From: JAFGBI01 sp964480725
GTDB taxonomy: Bacteria > Myxococcota_A > Polyangia > Polyangiales > Polyangiaceae
Length of the DNA stretch: 64,000 nt
Direction: 5' to 3'
NCBI GenBank assembly: GCA_964480725.1
Contig: CAYZQO010000024.1
Location: 1-64,000 of the forward strand
In this document: positions 26,971-36,200 of the stretch, piece by piece
Layout: every line of letters begins with the position of its first letter
Numbering within the stretch: position 1 is the stretch's first letter
Translations under genes and position numbers: made by a program
Notes under the pieces: generated by a model
Told to the model about the DNA's origin: nothing
What the model saw: only the letters and a program-made list of their open reading frames with translations
The model's database searches: none

Positions 26971-28196
26971 CCTTGACGCTCGAGAAGCTGGGGGCGACGG
27001 TCCGCACCGCGTCGGACCAGGCGGCGGACGTCCCCGCGACCCTCGCGGCGGCGCGCGCGCGCTTCCTGCAGGCGGACCCCGCGTCCCGCTCGCGCGGGCG
27101 CCCGGCGCTGCTGCTCGGGCTGGCAGCGGCGCTCTGCACCCTGGCCGCCCTGATCTGGGTGGCGACGGGCTCCATCCGCGGCGCGCCCACGCCCCTCGCC
27201 TTCACGGTCGGGACCGAGGCGCGACCCGGCGTGGTGGGGGAGTGGATGAGCGCGGACGGGGAGCCGCTCGGCGTGCGCTTCTCCGACGGGAGCGCGGTGA
27301 CCCTGGCCCCGCAGAGCCGCGCGAGGATCGCCAGCACGGCCGCGAACGGCGCCGACCTCGTGCTCGAGCAGGGCGTCCTCGACGCCGAGGTGGTGCACCG
27401 GGAGAGCGCGGCGTGGTCCCTGCGGGGCGGGCCCTACTCGGTGCGGGTCACGGGCACGCGGTTCACCCTGTCCTGGGATCCCACCGCGGAGCGCCTGGAG
27501 GTCGGGCTCCAGGAGGGCTCGGTCAGCGTCTCGGGCCCGCACCTGCCGGAGGGGCGCGCGGTGGTGGCCGGCGAACGCCTCCTGGTCGAGGTGCGGACGG
27601 GCGAGATGCTCCTCTGGCGAGCGGACCAGGCGCGGGCCGCGCCGTCCTTGGCCGCGCCGCCGGCTCCGAGCGCGTCGACGAGCGCGCCGGGCAAGGACGA
27701 GTCGACCACGCCCCACCCGCCGGCGGCGAGCGCGGCTCCCCCGGCCGAGGACTGGCGCGCGCGGCTCGCCCGCGGCGACTCCCGCGGCGCCGTCGCAGCG
27801 CTGGAGCGCGCCGGCGTCGGCGAGGCGACGCGCTCCGCCACCGCGGCGGAGCTGTGGCAGCTCGCGGACGCGGCGCGGTTCGCGGGACGGCCGGACGTCG
27901 CGACCGCCGCGCTCTCCACGCTGCGCTCCCGCCACGGCACGCGCGGGTCCACGGCGTTCTTGCTCGGCAAGATCGCGGCCGACCAGCGGGGCGCGCCCGC
28001 CGAGGCGGTCCGCTGGTTCGACCTCTACCTCGCCGAGGCTCCCAACGGCCCCCTGGCAGAGGAGGCGCTGGGGCGGCTCATGACCCTGCAGCGGCGCTCG
28101 AATCCCGCTGCCGCCGCCACCGCGGCGAAGAAGTACCTGGCACGCTATCCGAACGGTGCATACTCGGGGCTCGCGAGGAGCCTCCGATCGCACTGA
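26958..28196 (+). CDS. FecR-domain membrane protein with C-terminal TPR-like region
   Basis: 412 residues from ATG 26958, overlapping the sigma gene. A cytosolic N-terminus of about 50 residues is followed by one membrane helix (ALLLGLAAALCTLAALIWVATG) and a FecR domain (about 75-215): VRFSDGSAVTLAPQSRARI, VLEQGVLDAEVVHRESAAWSLRGGPYSVRVTGTRFTLSW and LQEGSVSVSGP. A Ser/Ala/Pro linker then leads to helical repeats (ELWQLADAARFAGRPDVATAALSTL, AFLLGKIAADQRGAPAEAVRWFDLYL) resembling tetratricopeptide or outer-membrane lipoprotein BamD-like pairs. It probably senses an envelope signal and controls the sigma. Confidence 0.88.
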   Translation: MATVTLTLEKLGATVRTASDQAADVPATLAAARARFLQADPASRSRGRPALLLGLAAALCTLAALIWVATGSIRGAPTPLAFTVGTEARPGVVGEWMSADGEPLGVRFSDGSAVTLAPQSRARIASTAANGADLVLEQGVLDAEVVHRESAAWSLRGGPYSVRVTGTRFTLSWDPTAERLEVGLQEGSVSVSGPHLPEGRAVVAGERLLVEVRTGEMLLWRADQARAAPSLAAPPAPSASTSAPGKDESTTPHPPAASAAPPAEDWRARLARGDSRGAVAALERAGVGEATRSATAAELWQLADAARFAGRPDVATAALSTLRSRHGTRGSTAFLLGKIAADQRGAPAEAVRWFDLYLAEAPNGPLAEEALGRLMTLQRRSNPAAAATAAKKYLARYPNGAYSGLARSLRSH

Positions 28197-28243
28197 GCAT
28201 CCGTCGAGCCTGGATCCTGGCCGGGCGCGCCCGGCCGCGCGGT

Positions 28244-29305
28244 GTGCGGCGCACAGCGTGGCGCCTCGCGGCGGCGCTGATCGTGCTGACGCTGCTCGCC
28301 CTGCCCAGGGGCGCGTCGGCCGGCGAACGGCCGCTGGTGCTGGTGGTCGGGGAGAGCGGTGACCCGCTCGTCGCGCGGATCGAGGGCGAGCTCGCGCTGA
28401 TGGGCTACCGCGCCGAGTCGGTGGCTCGCTCCGCGGACTGGCTCTCCGTCGCCGAAGCGCGGACGGCGGTCGGCGTGGTCGAGGTCGATCCCGAGCGGGA
28501 CGAGGTCGTGCTCTGGACGCTCGGCTCGACCCCAAACGCCCACCTCGAGTCGAGGAGCCGGGTCGCCTCACCGGACCCGCAGGTGCTCGCCCTCCGCACC
28601 GTGGAGCTGCTCCACGGGCGGCTCACGCCCCTGGGCGAGGGACCGCCGCCCGACGACGGGGGCGAGCGCGACGAGCCGTCCGCAGCCGAGGGCGCGCGCG
28701 GGCCCCGGCGGGGCGGAGCCGTCCCTGCGCGCCCGTCCGGGGCCGCCGCCTTCCCCACGCCGTTCTCCGCGTTCATGGGCGCCTCGCTGACGGGAGCGGC
28801 CGGTGGCCTGCCGCCCTGGCTCGGGCCGCGGATCACCGCCGGGTATCGCCCACACCCGAGCTTCGAGGTCGGAGCGACAGCGCTACCGCCCCCAAGCAAG
28901 CCGAGGATCGAGGTGGAGAACGGCGAGGCGGAGGTGGAGCTCTTCGCCTTCGGCCCCACCCTGCGGGTCGGCTACCGCCTGCGGTCCTTCGCGCTCGACG
29001 GGGGCCTGGCCCTGCTGGCGGTGCACGGGGTGGCCACGACGCGCTCAACCCTGTCGAGCTTCGCCGGCGCGCGATCGGAGGGCTGGGCCTGGCGCCCCGA
29101 ACTCGCGCTGGGGGCGACCTGGCTCGCCACCGAGCGGATTGGCCTGCGGGCGCAGGCGTCCGTGGGCGGCATCGCCCCGGAGCTCGAGGTGTTGGGGGTG
29201 GACAGCCCCTCCGAACAGCATGGTCCAAAGCCCGTCGCCGGATTGCGGAGCCCCGTGGCCGCGCTGACGCTCGGGATCGAGGTGGGGCTCGGCAAGCTCC
29301 GGTGA
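28244..29305 (+). CDS. Hypothetical exported protein, third gene of the sigma/FecR operon
   Basis: 353 residues from GTG 28244, which gives a clear signal peptide VRRTAWRLAAALIVLTLLALPRGASA; no stronger start is visible. The N-terminal half (LVLVVGESGDPLVARIEGELALMGYRAESVARS) is a soluble alpha/beta region. A Pro/Gly linker near 150 leads to a barrel-like half (PWLGPRITAGYRPHPSFEVGATA, AFGPTLRVGYRLRSFALDGGLALLAVHG). It lies 47 nt after the FecR-like gene. Similar trios occur in myxobacteria as far as I recall. Likely outer-membrane attached; function unknown. Confidence 0.7.
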   Translation: MRRTAWRLAAALIVLTLLALPRGASAGERPLVLVVGESGDPLVARIEGELALMGYRAESVARSADWLSVAEARTAVGVVEVDPERDEVVLWTLGSTPNAHLESRSRVASPDPQVLALRTVELLHGRLTPLGEGPPPDDGGERDEPSAAEGARGPRRGGAVPARPSGAAAFPTPFSAFMGASLTGAAGGLPPWLGPRITAGYRPHPSFEVGATALPPPSKPRIEVENGEAEVELFAFGPTLRVGYRLRSFALDGGLALLAVHGVATTRSTLSSFAGARSEGWAWRPELALGATWLATERIGLRAQASVGGIAPELEVLGVDSPSEQHGPKPVAGLRSPVAALTLGIEVGLGKLR

Positions 29306-29626
29306 GGGGCGAACCGCGCCGTCCGCTTTCGAAGGTGAACTTGGACTAGCCCCGGGGCGCGTCACCAGAAGCTGCGGAACGGGCGCGTCGCTACCACGTC
29401 CCTGGCTGAGCCGCGGACAGTGCGGGGAGGGCTGAGGTGCCGGCCGTGGTCGCGGTGCACCGTCCGCCCCGACGCGAACTTTCGCGCTCACTCCGCATGG
29501 CGGCGGCCGGCGCGACCGTCGCGGCCCGCGAGCGGGCGGCCGTCGGACAATCGGACGCCTCCTGTTCGTGCGGTCTGACGACGAAAGGAGTAATTGTCGA
29601 GCTGAGTCGATCTGCGGAGGTCCACC
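29306..29626. other. Intergenic region before the first fibro-slime gene
   Basis: 321 bp without a supported gene. The last 62 nt match the upstream region of the second fibro-slime gene (see 29565-29596). The remainder shows no clear hairpin with a T-run. Confidence 0.5.
29565..29596 (+). promoter_or_regulatory. Conserved upstream element of fibro-slime gene 1
   Basis: A 32-nt block containing CGTGCGG, GACGAC-like and GTAATTG matches the block at 33184-33215 and sits the same 30 nt before the GTG start in both genes. TAATTG is a plausible -10 with the CGTGCGG box about 17 nt upstream, unlike a sigma70 -35, so an alternative sigma is possible. Confidence 0.45.
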
Positions 29627-32600
29627 GTGCGTACATCTTCCTACTTCGTGTCTGCGCTCTTCCTCACGCTCGGCGCCGCGGGCTACGTCGCCTGCGGGCC
29701 CAGCGACGCCAACGAGAGGCCCCAGCTCGACGCCGATCCCGACAACGACGGCAGCGGCACCGGGGGCGACGGTCCCCTCGTCGGGAACACCGGGGGCGAG
29801 ACTCGCCTCGAGGCGACGGGCGGCACCGACGAGCAGGATCCCTGCCTGGGCGAGAACCCCCCCGCGGACCTCTGCAAGCTGATCCCCTCCGGACCGGCCT
29901 GCGGCGACGGCAACCTCGACGTCGATACCCTGGGCGAGGAGTGCGACGACGGCAACGCCCTTCCCGGCGACTGCTGCAACGGCATCTGCAAGGTCGAGCC
30001 CAACTGCATCTGCCCCCCCGGCGAGCCCTGCACCTTCACCTTCGAGTGCGGCAACGGCGAGATCGAGCCAGGCGAGGTCTGCGACGACGGCGATGCGGAG
30101 GACGGGGACGGCTGCAGCGCCGACTGCACCGAGCAGAGCCGGAACTTCGTCTGCATCACCCCCGGCCAAGAGTGCGAGCGCATCGTCTTCTGCGGCGACG
30201 GCCGCGTCGCCGGGGACGAGACGTGCGAGGACGACGACGAAACCCCCACCCCCGGCGACGGCTGCGACGCCGACTGCAACGTCGAGCCGGGCTGGATCTG
30301 TCGCACACCCGGCGATAAGTGCGACCCCTCCCCCATGTGCGGCGACGGCATCGTCAACCCCGACCGTGGCGAGACCTGCGACGACGGCCCCGACTACAGG
30401 GAGCCGGGCGACGGCTGCGACGCCGACTGCAACCTCGAGCCGGGCTGGGCCTGCCCCACACCGGGCGAGCCCTGCGACAACCTCAACGTATGCGGCGACG
30501 GCATCGTCACCGGGGCCGAGGCCTGCGACGACGGCAACGAGACCCCCGGCGACGGCTGCAGCGCCTGCGTGCTCGACGTCGGCTACGAGTGCCCCTTCCC
30601 GGACGCGCCCTGCATCGCGCTCTGCGGCGATGGGATCCTGCTGCCCTCGATGGAGATCTGCGACGACGGCAACCGGGACGACGGGGACGGCTGCACCAGC
30701 ATCTGCCGCTGGGAAGAGGGCTTCGCCTGCACCGGCACGGCCCCCGACTACACCTGCCGCCCGACCGTGTGCGGCGACGGCCGCGCCGAGGGGACCGAGT
30801 CCTGCGACGACGGCAACAACGACATGGGCGACGGCTGCAGCCCCACCTGCGGCATGGAGCCCATCTGCGACGGCGGCGCCTGCACCTCCTCCTGCGGCGA
30901 TGGCCTGCTGCTCAATGAGGAGCAATGCGACGACGGCAACGCCGTCAACGGCGATGGCTGCTCGTCGAGCTGCCAGATCGAGCCAGGGTACGAGTGCGAG
31001 CAGCCCCCCGTCGGCGACTCGATGGAGGTGCCGGTCGTCTACCGCGACTTCAAGGAGGCGCACGCCGACTTCGAGCCGGGCGCGACCGGCTGCGATGAGG
31101 TGAGCCCGAACATGGCCGCCGCCACCCTCGATGCCGACGGCAAGCCCACGCTCGGGACCGGCTCCAGCAGCAGCCCGGGCTGCAACTTCGTCACCAGCGC
31201 CGCCACCTTCGCCGAGTGGTACCGCGACGAGCCGAGCGTCAACGCCACCATCGCCACCACCATGACCCTCTGGGACAACGGTGAGGGCGGCTACGTCAAC
31301 CGCTACACCGAGGACGGCGGGGCCTACGTCGCCTCGGTCGACACGGGGAGCGAGCAGGGAGGCTACGGCACCAGCGAGGCGACCTGTCACACGACCTGCA
31401 CCACCCGGACCAGCGACAGCCTGCAGTGCGAGAACGTCTGCCGCCCCGACCACGACGCGATCGCTCAGCGGGGGCGGGAGCTCGAGCAGGTCGAGCAGGA
31501 GCTGGAGCGCGCGGAGATCGCCGAGCCCCTCGACGAGGACCTCATCGCCGACCTGGAGGCGGAGATCGCCGCGATCGAGGAGGACATCGTGGCACTGGAG
31601 GCGATCGCCGCCGAGTGTGACGCCGACTGCGATGCCGAGTTCGCGACCCGAGAGGCGGCTTGCCAGGCGCAGTGCCTGCCCTGCAGCTACAACGCCGCCC
31701 AGTGGTGCATCGGCGGCGAGCTGGTCGAGTTCGGTGGCTCCCCCACCTTCTTCCCCATCGACGACAGCACCTTCGATTCTGCCCGCTCGACCGCGTCGAT
31801 CCCCGACGCCTACGGCGGCACCTGGCAGGACGACCCCACCGGCGTCGAGCACAACTTCTGGTTCACCAGCGAGGTCCGCTTCTGGTTCGCCTACGACGCC
31901 AGCATCGACCAGCTCCTCGAGTTCACCGGGGACGACGACGTCTGGGTGTTCATCAACAACCGCCTGGCGGTGGACCTCGGCGGCATCCACACCCCGCTCG
32001 ACGGCAGCGTCAACGTGCGCACCGTGGGCACCAACCTCGCCATGGTCGACGGCAACGTCTACGAGATCGTCGTCTTCCAGGCCGAGCGACAGACGACGGG
32101 CTCGAGCTACCAGCTCACGCTGAGCGGCTTCAACGCCGCCCCGAGCGAGTGCGGTCCCATCTGCGGCGACGCCGTGGTGTCCCCCGGCGAGGCCTGCGAC
32201 GACGGCGAGAACCTCGGCGGCTACGGCCACTGCAACCCCGACTGCACCCGCGGCGCCTACTGCGGCGACGGCGTCGTCCAGGCCGAGGGCAGCGAGGACT
32301 GCGATGACGGGCGCAACGTCAGCGCCTACAGTTCCACCGGCGCCACTGGCGGCTGCGCCCCCGGCTGCCGCGCCGTCCCCTACTGCGGCGACGCCCTCCT
32401 CCAGGGCGAGTTCGGCGAGCGGTGCGACCTCGGCACCGAGGGCAACACCGGAGAGTACGGCGGCTGCATGCCGGACTGCCAGCGCGCCCCCTTCTGCGGC
32501 GACGGCATCCCCCAGGCCGACCGGGGCGAGGAGTGCGACGACGGGCTGAACAACGGCGCCTACAACACCTGCGCCCCCGGCTGCCTCAACGGGCCCCGCT

Positions 32601-33019
32601 GCGGCGACGGCGTCCTCGAACCCGATTGGGGCGAGATCTGCGACGACGGCAACATCGTCGGGGGCGACGGCTGCAGCCCCACCTGCGGCGAGGAGGGGAT
32701 CTGCGGCGACACCCTGGTCCAGGCCGAGTCCGGCGAGGTCTGCGACGACGGCGTCAACGACGGCGGCTACGGCGAGTGCGGGCCGAACTGCCAGCTCGGG
32801 CCCCACTGCGGCGACGGCGTCGTCGACCCCGAGCACGAGGAGTGCGACGACCGCACCAACGCGGGCGGCTACGGCGAGTGCGCGCCCGGCTGCGTCCTCG
32901 GCCCCCGCTGCGGCGACGCCATCGTCCAGCCCGGCTACGAGGAGTGCGACGACGGGAACGACAAGGTGCTCGACGGCTGCACCCCCACCTGCAAGATCGA
33001 GATCACCGTCCCGCGGTAA
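29627..33019 (+). CDS. Giant Cys-rich surface protein: DUF4215-type repeats around a fibro-slime domain (copy 1)
   Basis: 1130 residues from GTG 29627 with GGAGG just before it. Lipoprotein-like signal (ALFLTLGAAGYVACG), short linker, then eight Cys-rich repeats (about 80-465) of the form CGDG...GE.CDDGN...GDGCS..C. A fibro-slime domain starts VVYRDFKEAHADFEPG near 468 and resumes at FFPIDDSTFDSARS near 707, with EVRFWFAYDASIDQLLEFTGDDDVWVFINNRLAVDLGGIH. Between them is a cassette (about 565-705) with Cys pairs and a coiled coil (GRELEQVEQELERAEI). Eight more Cys repeats close the protein. Fibro-slime proteins are secreted and linked to extracellular matrix and carbohydrate binding. Only the cassette differs strongly from copy 2. 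Confidence 0.88.
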   Translation: MRTSSYFVSALFLTLGAAGYVACGPSDANERPQLDADPDNDGSGTGGDGPLVGNTGGETRLEATGGTDEQDPCLGENPPADLCKLIPSGPACGDGNLDVDTLGEECDDGNALPGDCCNGICKVEPNCICPPGEPCTFTFECGNGEIEPGEVCDDGDAEDGDGCSADCTEQSRNFVCITPGQECERIVFCGDGRVAGDETCEDDDETPTPGDGCDADCNVEPGWICRTPGDKCDPSPMCGDGIVNPDRGETCDDGPDYREPGDGCDADCNLEPGWACPTPGEPCDNLNVCGDGIVTGAEACDDGNETPGDGCSACVLDVGYECPFPDAPCIALCGDGILLPSMEICDDGNRDDGDGCTSICRWEEGFACTGTAPDYTCRPTVCGDGRAEGTESCDDGNNDMGDGCSPTCGMEPICDGGACTSSCGDGLLLNEEQCDDGNAVNGDGCSSSCQIEPGYECEQPPVGDSMEVPVVYRDFKEAHADFEPGATGCDEVSPNMAAATLDADGKPTLGTGSSSSPGCNFVTSAATFAEWYRDEPSVNATIATTMTLWDNGEGGYVNRYTEDGGAYVASVDTGSEQGGYGTSEATCHTTCTTRTSDSLQCENVCRPDHDAIAQRGRELEQVEQELERAEIAEPLDEDLIADLEAEIAAIEEDIVALEAIAAECDADCDAEFATREAACQAQCLPCSYNAAQWCIGGELVEFGGSPTFFPIDDSTFDSARSTASIPDAYGGTWQDDPTGVEHNFWFTSEVRFWFAYDASIDQLLEFTGDDDVWVFINNRLAVDLGGIHTPLDGSVNVRTVGTNLAMVDGNVYEIVVFQAERQTTGSSYQLTLSGFNAAPSECGPICGDAVVSPGEACDDGENLGGYGHCNPDCTRGAYCGDGVVQAEGSEDCDDGRNVSAYSSTGATGGCAPGCRAVPYCGDALLQGEFGERCDLGTEGNTGEYGGCMPDCQRAPFCGDGIPQADRGEECDDGLNNGAYNTCAPGCLNGPRCGDGVLEPDWGEICDDGNIVGGDGCSPTCGEEGICGDTLVQAESGEVCDDGVNDGGYGECGPNCQLGPHCGDGVVDPEHEECDDRTNAGGYGECAPGCVLGPRCGDAIVQPGYEECDDGNDKVLDGCTPTCKIEITVPR
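32786..32995 (+). repeat. 210-nt tract identical to 36228-36437
   Basis: The last part of both fibro-slime genes is identical over 210 nt including silent positions, bounded by single mismatches at 32785 and 32996, whereas silent differences are frequent elsewhere in the pair. Confidence 0.8.
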
Positions 33020-33183
33020 CCGCGGCCCCGGCAGCTGGGGCAGCGTCCCCCAAATAGTCGCGAGATCGGCCCCCCGCGCTGGCGCGGGCGCGCCGCGAGC
33101 GCCGCCTCCGTCGGGAGCGCGTCGCGGCGCGCCGATCCGTGGGGAGCGGAACCGGAGGGTGCGAGCGCGAGCGCCGCCTCCCG

Positions 33184-33215
33184 TCCGTGCGGCGCGACGA
33201 CCAACGGGGTAAATG
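33184..33215 (+). promoter_or_regulatory. Conserved upstream element of fibro-slime gene 2
   Basis: Counterpart of 29565-29596: CGTGCGG, GACGAC and GTAAATG in the same spacing, ending 30 nt before the GTG start. The sequence between genes is otherwise unlike, so the block is kept selectively and suggests that gene 2 has its own promoter despite the tandem order. Confidence 0.45.
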
Positions 33216-33245
33216 ATCTGGTGAGCAGATCCGCGGAGGCCCGCC

Positions 33246-36200
33246 GTGCGCACATCCCCCTACTCCTTGGTTTCAGCCCTCTCCCTCGCCCTCCTGGGCT
33301 TCGCGGCCTGCGGCCCGAGCACCGCCAGCGAGAAGCCTGAGCTCGACGTCGACCCCGACAACACGGGGCACAGCACCGGCGGCACTAGCCCACTCGTCGG
33401 CACCGGGGGCGAGCCGACCGTCATCATCGGGACGGGCGGCACGACCGAGGAGAACCCCTGCCTCGGCGAAAACCCCCCGGCGGACCTCTGCAAGCTGGTC
33501 GCCTCCGGACCGGCCTGCGGCGACGGCAACCTCGACGTCGACACCCTGGGCGAGGAGTGCGACGACGGCAACACCCTGCCCGGCGACTGCTGCAACGGCA
33601 TCTGCAAGGTCGAGCCCAACTGCACCTGCCCCCCCGGCGAGCCCTGCACCTTCAACTTCGAGTGCGGCAACGGCGAGATCGAGCCAGGCGAGGTCTGCGA
33701 CGACGGCAACGCCACCGGCGACGACGGCTGCAGCGCCGACTGCACCGAGCAGAGCCAGAACTTTGTCTGCATCACCCCGGGTGAGCCCTGCGAGCGAATC
33801 GTGTTCTGCGGCGACGGCCGCGTCGCCGGAGCCGAGACGTGCGAGGACGACGACGGCGACACCCCCACCCCCGGCGACGGCTGCGACGCCGACTGCAACG
33901 TCGAGCCGGGCTGGATCTGTCGCACACCCGGCGATAAGTGCGAACCCTCCCCCGTGTGCAGCGACGGCATCGTCAACCCCGACCGTGGCGAGGCCTGCGA
34001 CGACGGCAACAGGGAGGACGGCGACGGCTGCACCGCGAACTGCGCCTTCATGGAGGACGGCTGGGCCTGCCCCAACCCGGGCGAGCCCTGCGAGAACGTC
34101 AACCACTGCGGCGACGGCATCGTCACCGGCGCCGAGGCCTGCGACGACGGCAACGAGACCCCCGGCGACGGCTGCGGCGCCTGCGCGCTCGACCTCGGCT
34201 ACGAGTGCCCCTTCCCGGGCGCGCCCTGCATCGCGCTCTGCGGCGACGGGATCCTGCTGCCGTCGATGGAGATCTGCGACGACGGCAACACCAGCGACGG
34301 GGACGGCTGCACCAGCACCTGCCGCTGGGAGGACGGCTTCGCCTGCACCGGGACCGCGCCGAGCTACACCTGTCACACCACCACCTGCGGCGATGGCCGC
34401 GCCGAGGGCAACGAGTCCTGCGACGACGGCAACAACGACCTGGGCGACGGCTGCAGCCCCATCTGCGGCGTGGAGCCAATCTGCAACGCCGGCGCCTGCA
34501 CCTCCTCCTGCGGCGACGGCCTGCTCTTGAACGAGGAGCAGTGCGACGACGGCAACGCCGTCAACGGCGACGGCTGCTCGGCGGACTGCCAGATTGAGCC
34601 AGGGCACGAGTGCCACCAGCCGCCCGTCGGCGACACCATGGAGGTGCCGGTCGTCTACCGCGACTTCAAGGAGGCGCACGCCGACTTCGAGCCGGGGGCG
34701 ACGGGCTGCGAGGACGTGAGCCCGAACATGGTGGGTGGCACCCTGGACGCCGACGGCAAACCCACCCTCGGGACCGGTTCCAGCAGCAGCCCGGGCTGCA
34801 ACTTCGTCACCAGCGCGGCGACCTTCGCCGAGTGGTACCGCGACGAGCCGAGCGTCAACGCCACCTTCGCCACCACCATGACCCTCTGGGCCAACGGCGA
34901 CGGCGGCTACGTGAATCGGTCCGACGAGACGGGGGCGACCTTCCAGGACTGGTCGCGGCCGGACGCCTGCTGGTGCGGCAGCGCGACCCAGCCGGACTAC
35001 GACGCCGACGGCGTCCCGATCCCCTGCACCTTCTGCCCCTACGACGCGGACCCGAGCACGCCCGAGTGCACCGACCCCCAGGAGACGGACTGCTCGCCCG
35101 GCGGCAAGTGCGAGACCTTCACCACCTGCGTCGAGGTCGACGGAACCTACCACGGCATCTACCTGGAGGCGGAGTACGACGGCGATCCGACCTTCTTCCC
35201 CATCGACGACAGCAGCTTCGACACCGCCCGCTCGACGGCGTCGATCCCCCCCGCCTACGGCGGCGACTGGCAGGACGAGGCGGGCGGCGCGGAACACAAC
35301 TTCCACTTCACCAGCGAGGTCCGCTTCTGGTTCGCCTACGACGCGAGCGCCGACCAGTTGCTCGAGTTCACCGGCGACGACGACGTCTGGGTGTTCATCA
35401 ACAACCGCCTGGCCGTGGATCTCGGCGGCATCCACACCCCGCTCGACGGCGGCGTCAACGTGCGCGACGTGGCAACGCGCCTCGATCTGACCGACGGCAA
35501 CGTCTACGAGATCGTCGTCTTCCAGGCCGAGCGGCAGACGACCGGCTCGAGCTACAAGTTGACCTTGAGCGGCTTCAACGCCGCCCCGAGCGAGTGCGGC
35601 CCCATCTGCGGCGACGGCGTCGTGTCCCCGGGCGAGGCCTGCGACGACGGCGAGAACCTCGGCGGCTACGGCCACTGCAACCCCGACTGCACCCGCGGCG
35701 CCTACTGCGGCGACGGCGTCGTCGAACCCGGGGACGAAACCTGCGACGACGGACGCAACCTCAGCGCCTACAGCCTGACCGGCGCCACTGACGGCTGCGC
35801 CCCCGGCTGCCGCGCCGTCCCCTACTGCGGCGACACCCTCGTCCAGAGCGAGTTCGGCGAGCGGTGCGATCTCGGCACCGACGGCAACACCGGGGAGTAC
35901 GGCGGCTGCCTGCCCGACTGCCAGCGCGCGCCCTTCTGCGGCGACGCCATCACGCAAGCCGACCGGGGCGAGGAGTGCGACGACGGGCTGAACAACGGCG
36001 CCTACGGCACCTGCGCCCCCGGTTGCGTCAACGGGCCCCGCTGCGGCGACGGCATCCACGACCCCGACTGGGGCGAACTCTGCGACGACGGCAACACCGT
36101 CGGGGGCGACGGTTGCAGCCCCACCTGCGGCGAGGAGGGGATCTGCGGTGACGGCATCGTCCAGGCCGAGAGTGGCGAGGTCTGCGACGACGGGGTCAAC

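Noticed and set aside
29045..33253. A 1402-residue minus-strand open frame
   Set aside because: Antisense shadow of the first fibro-slime gene, with repetitive V-A-A-V-G wording produced by the reverse of the CDDGN codons.
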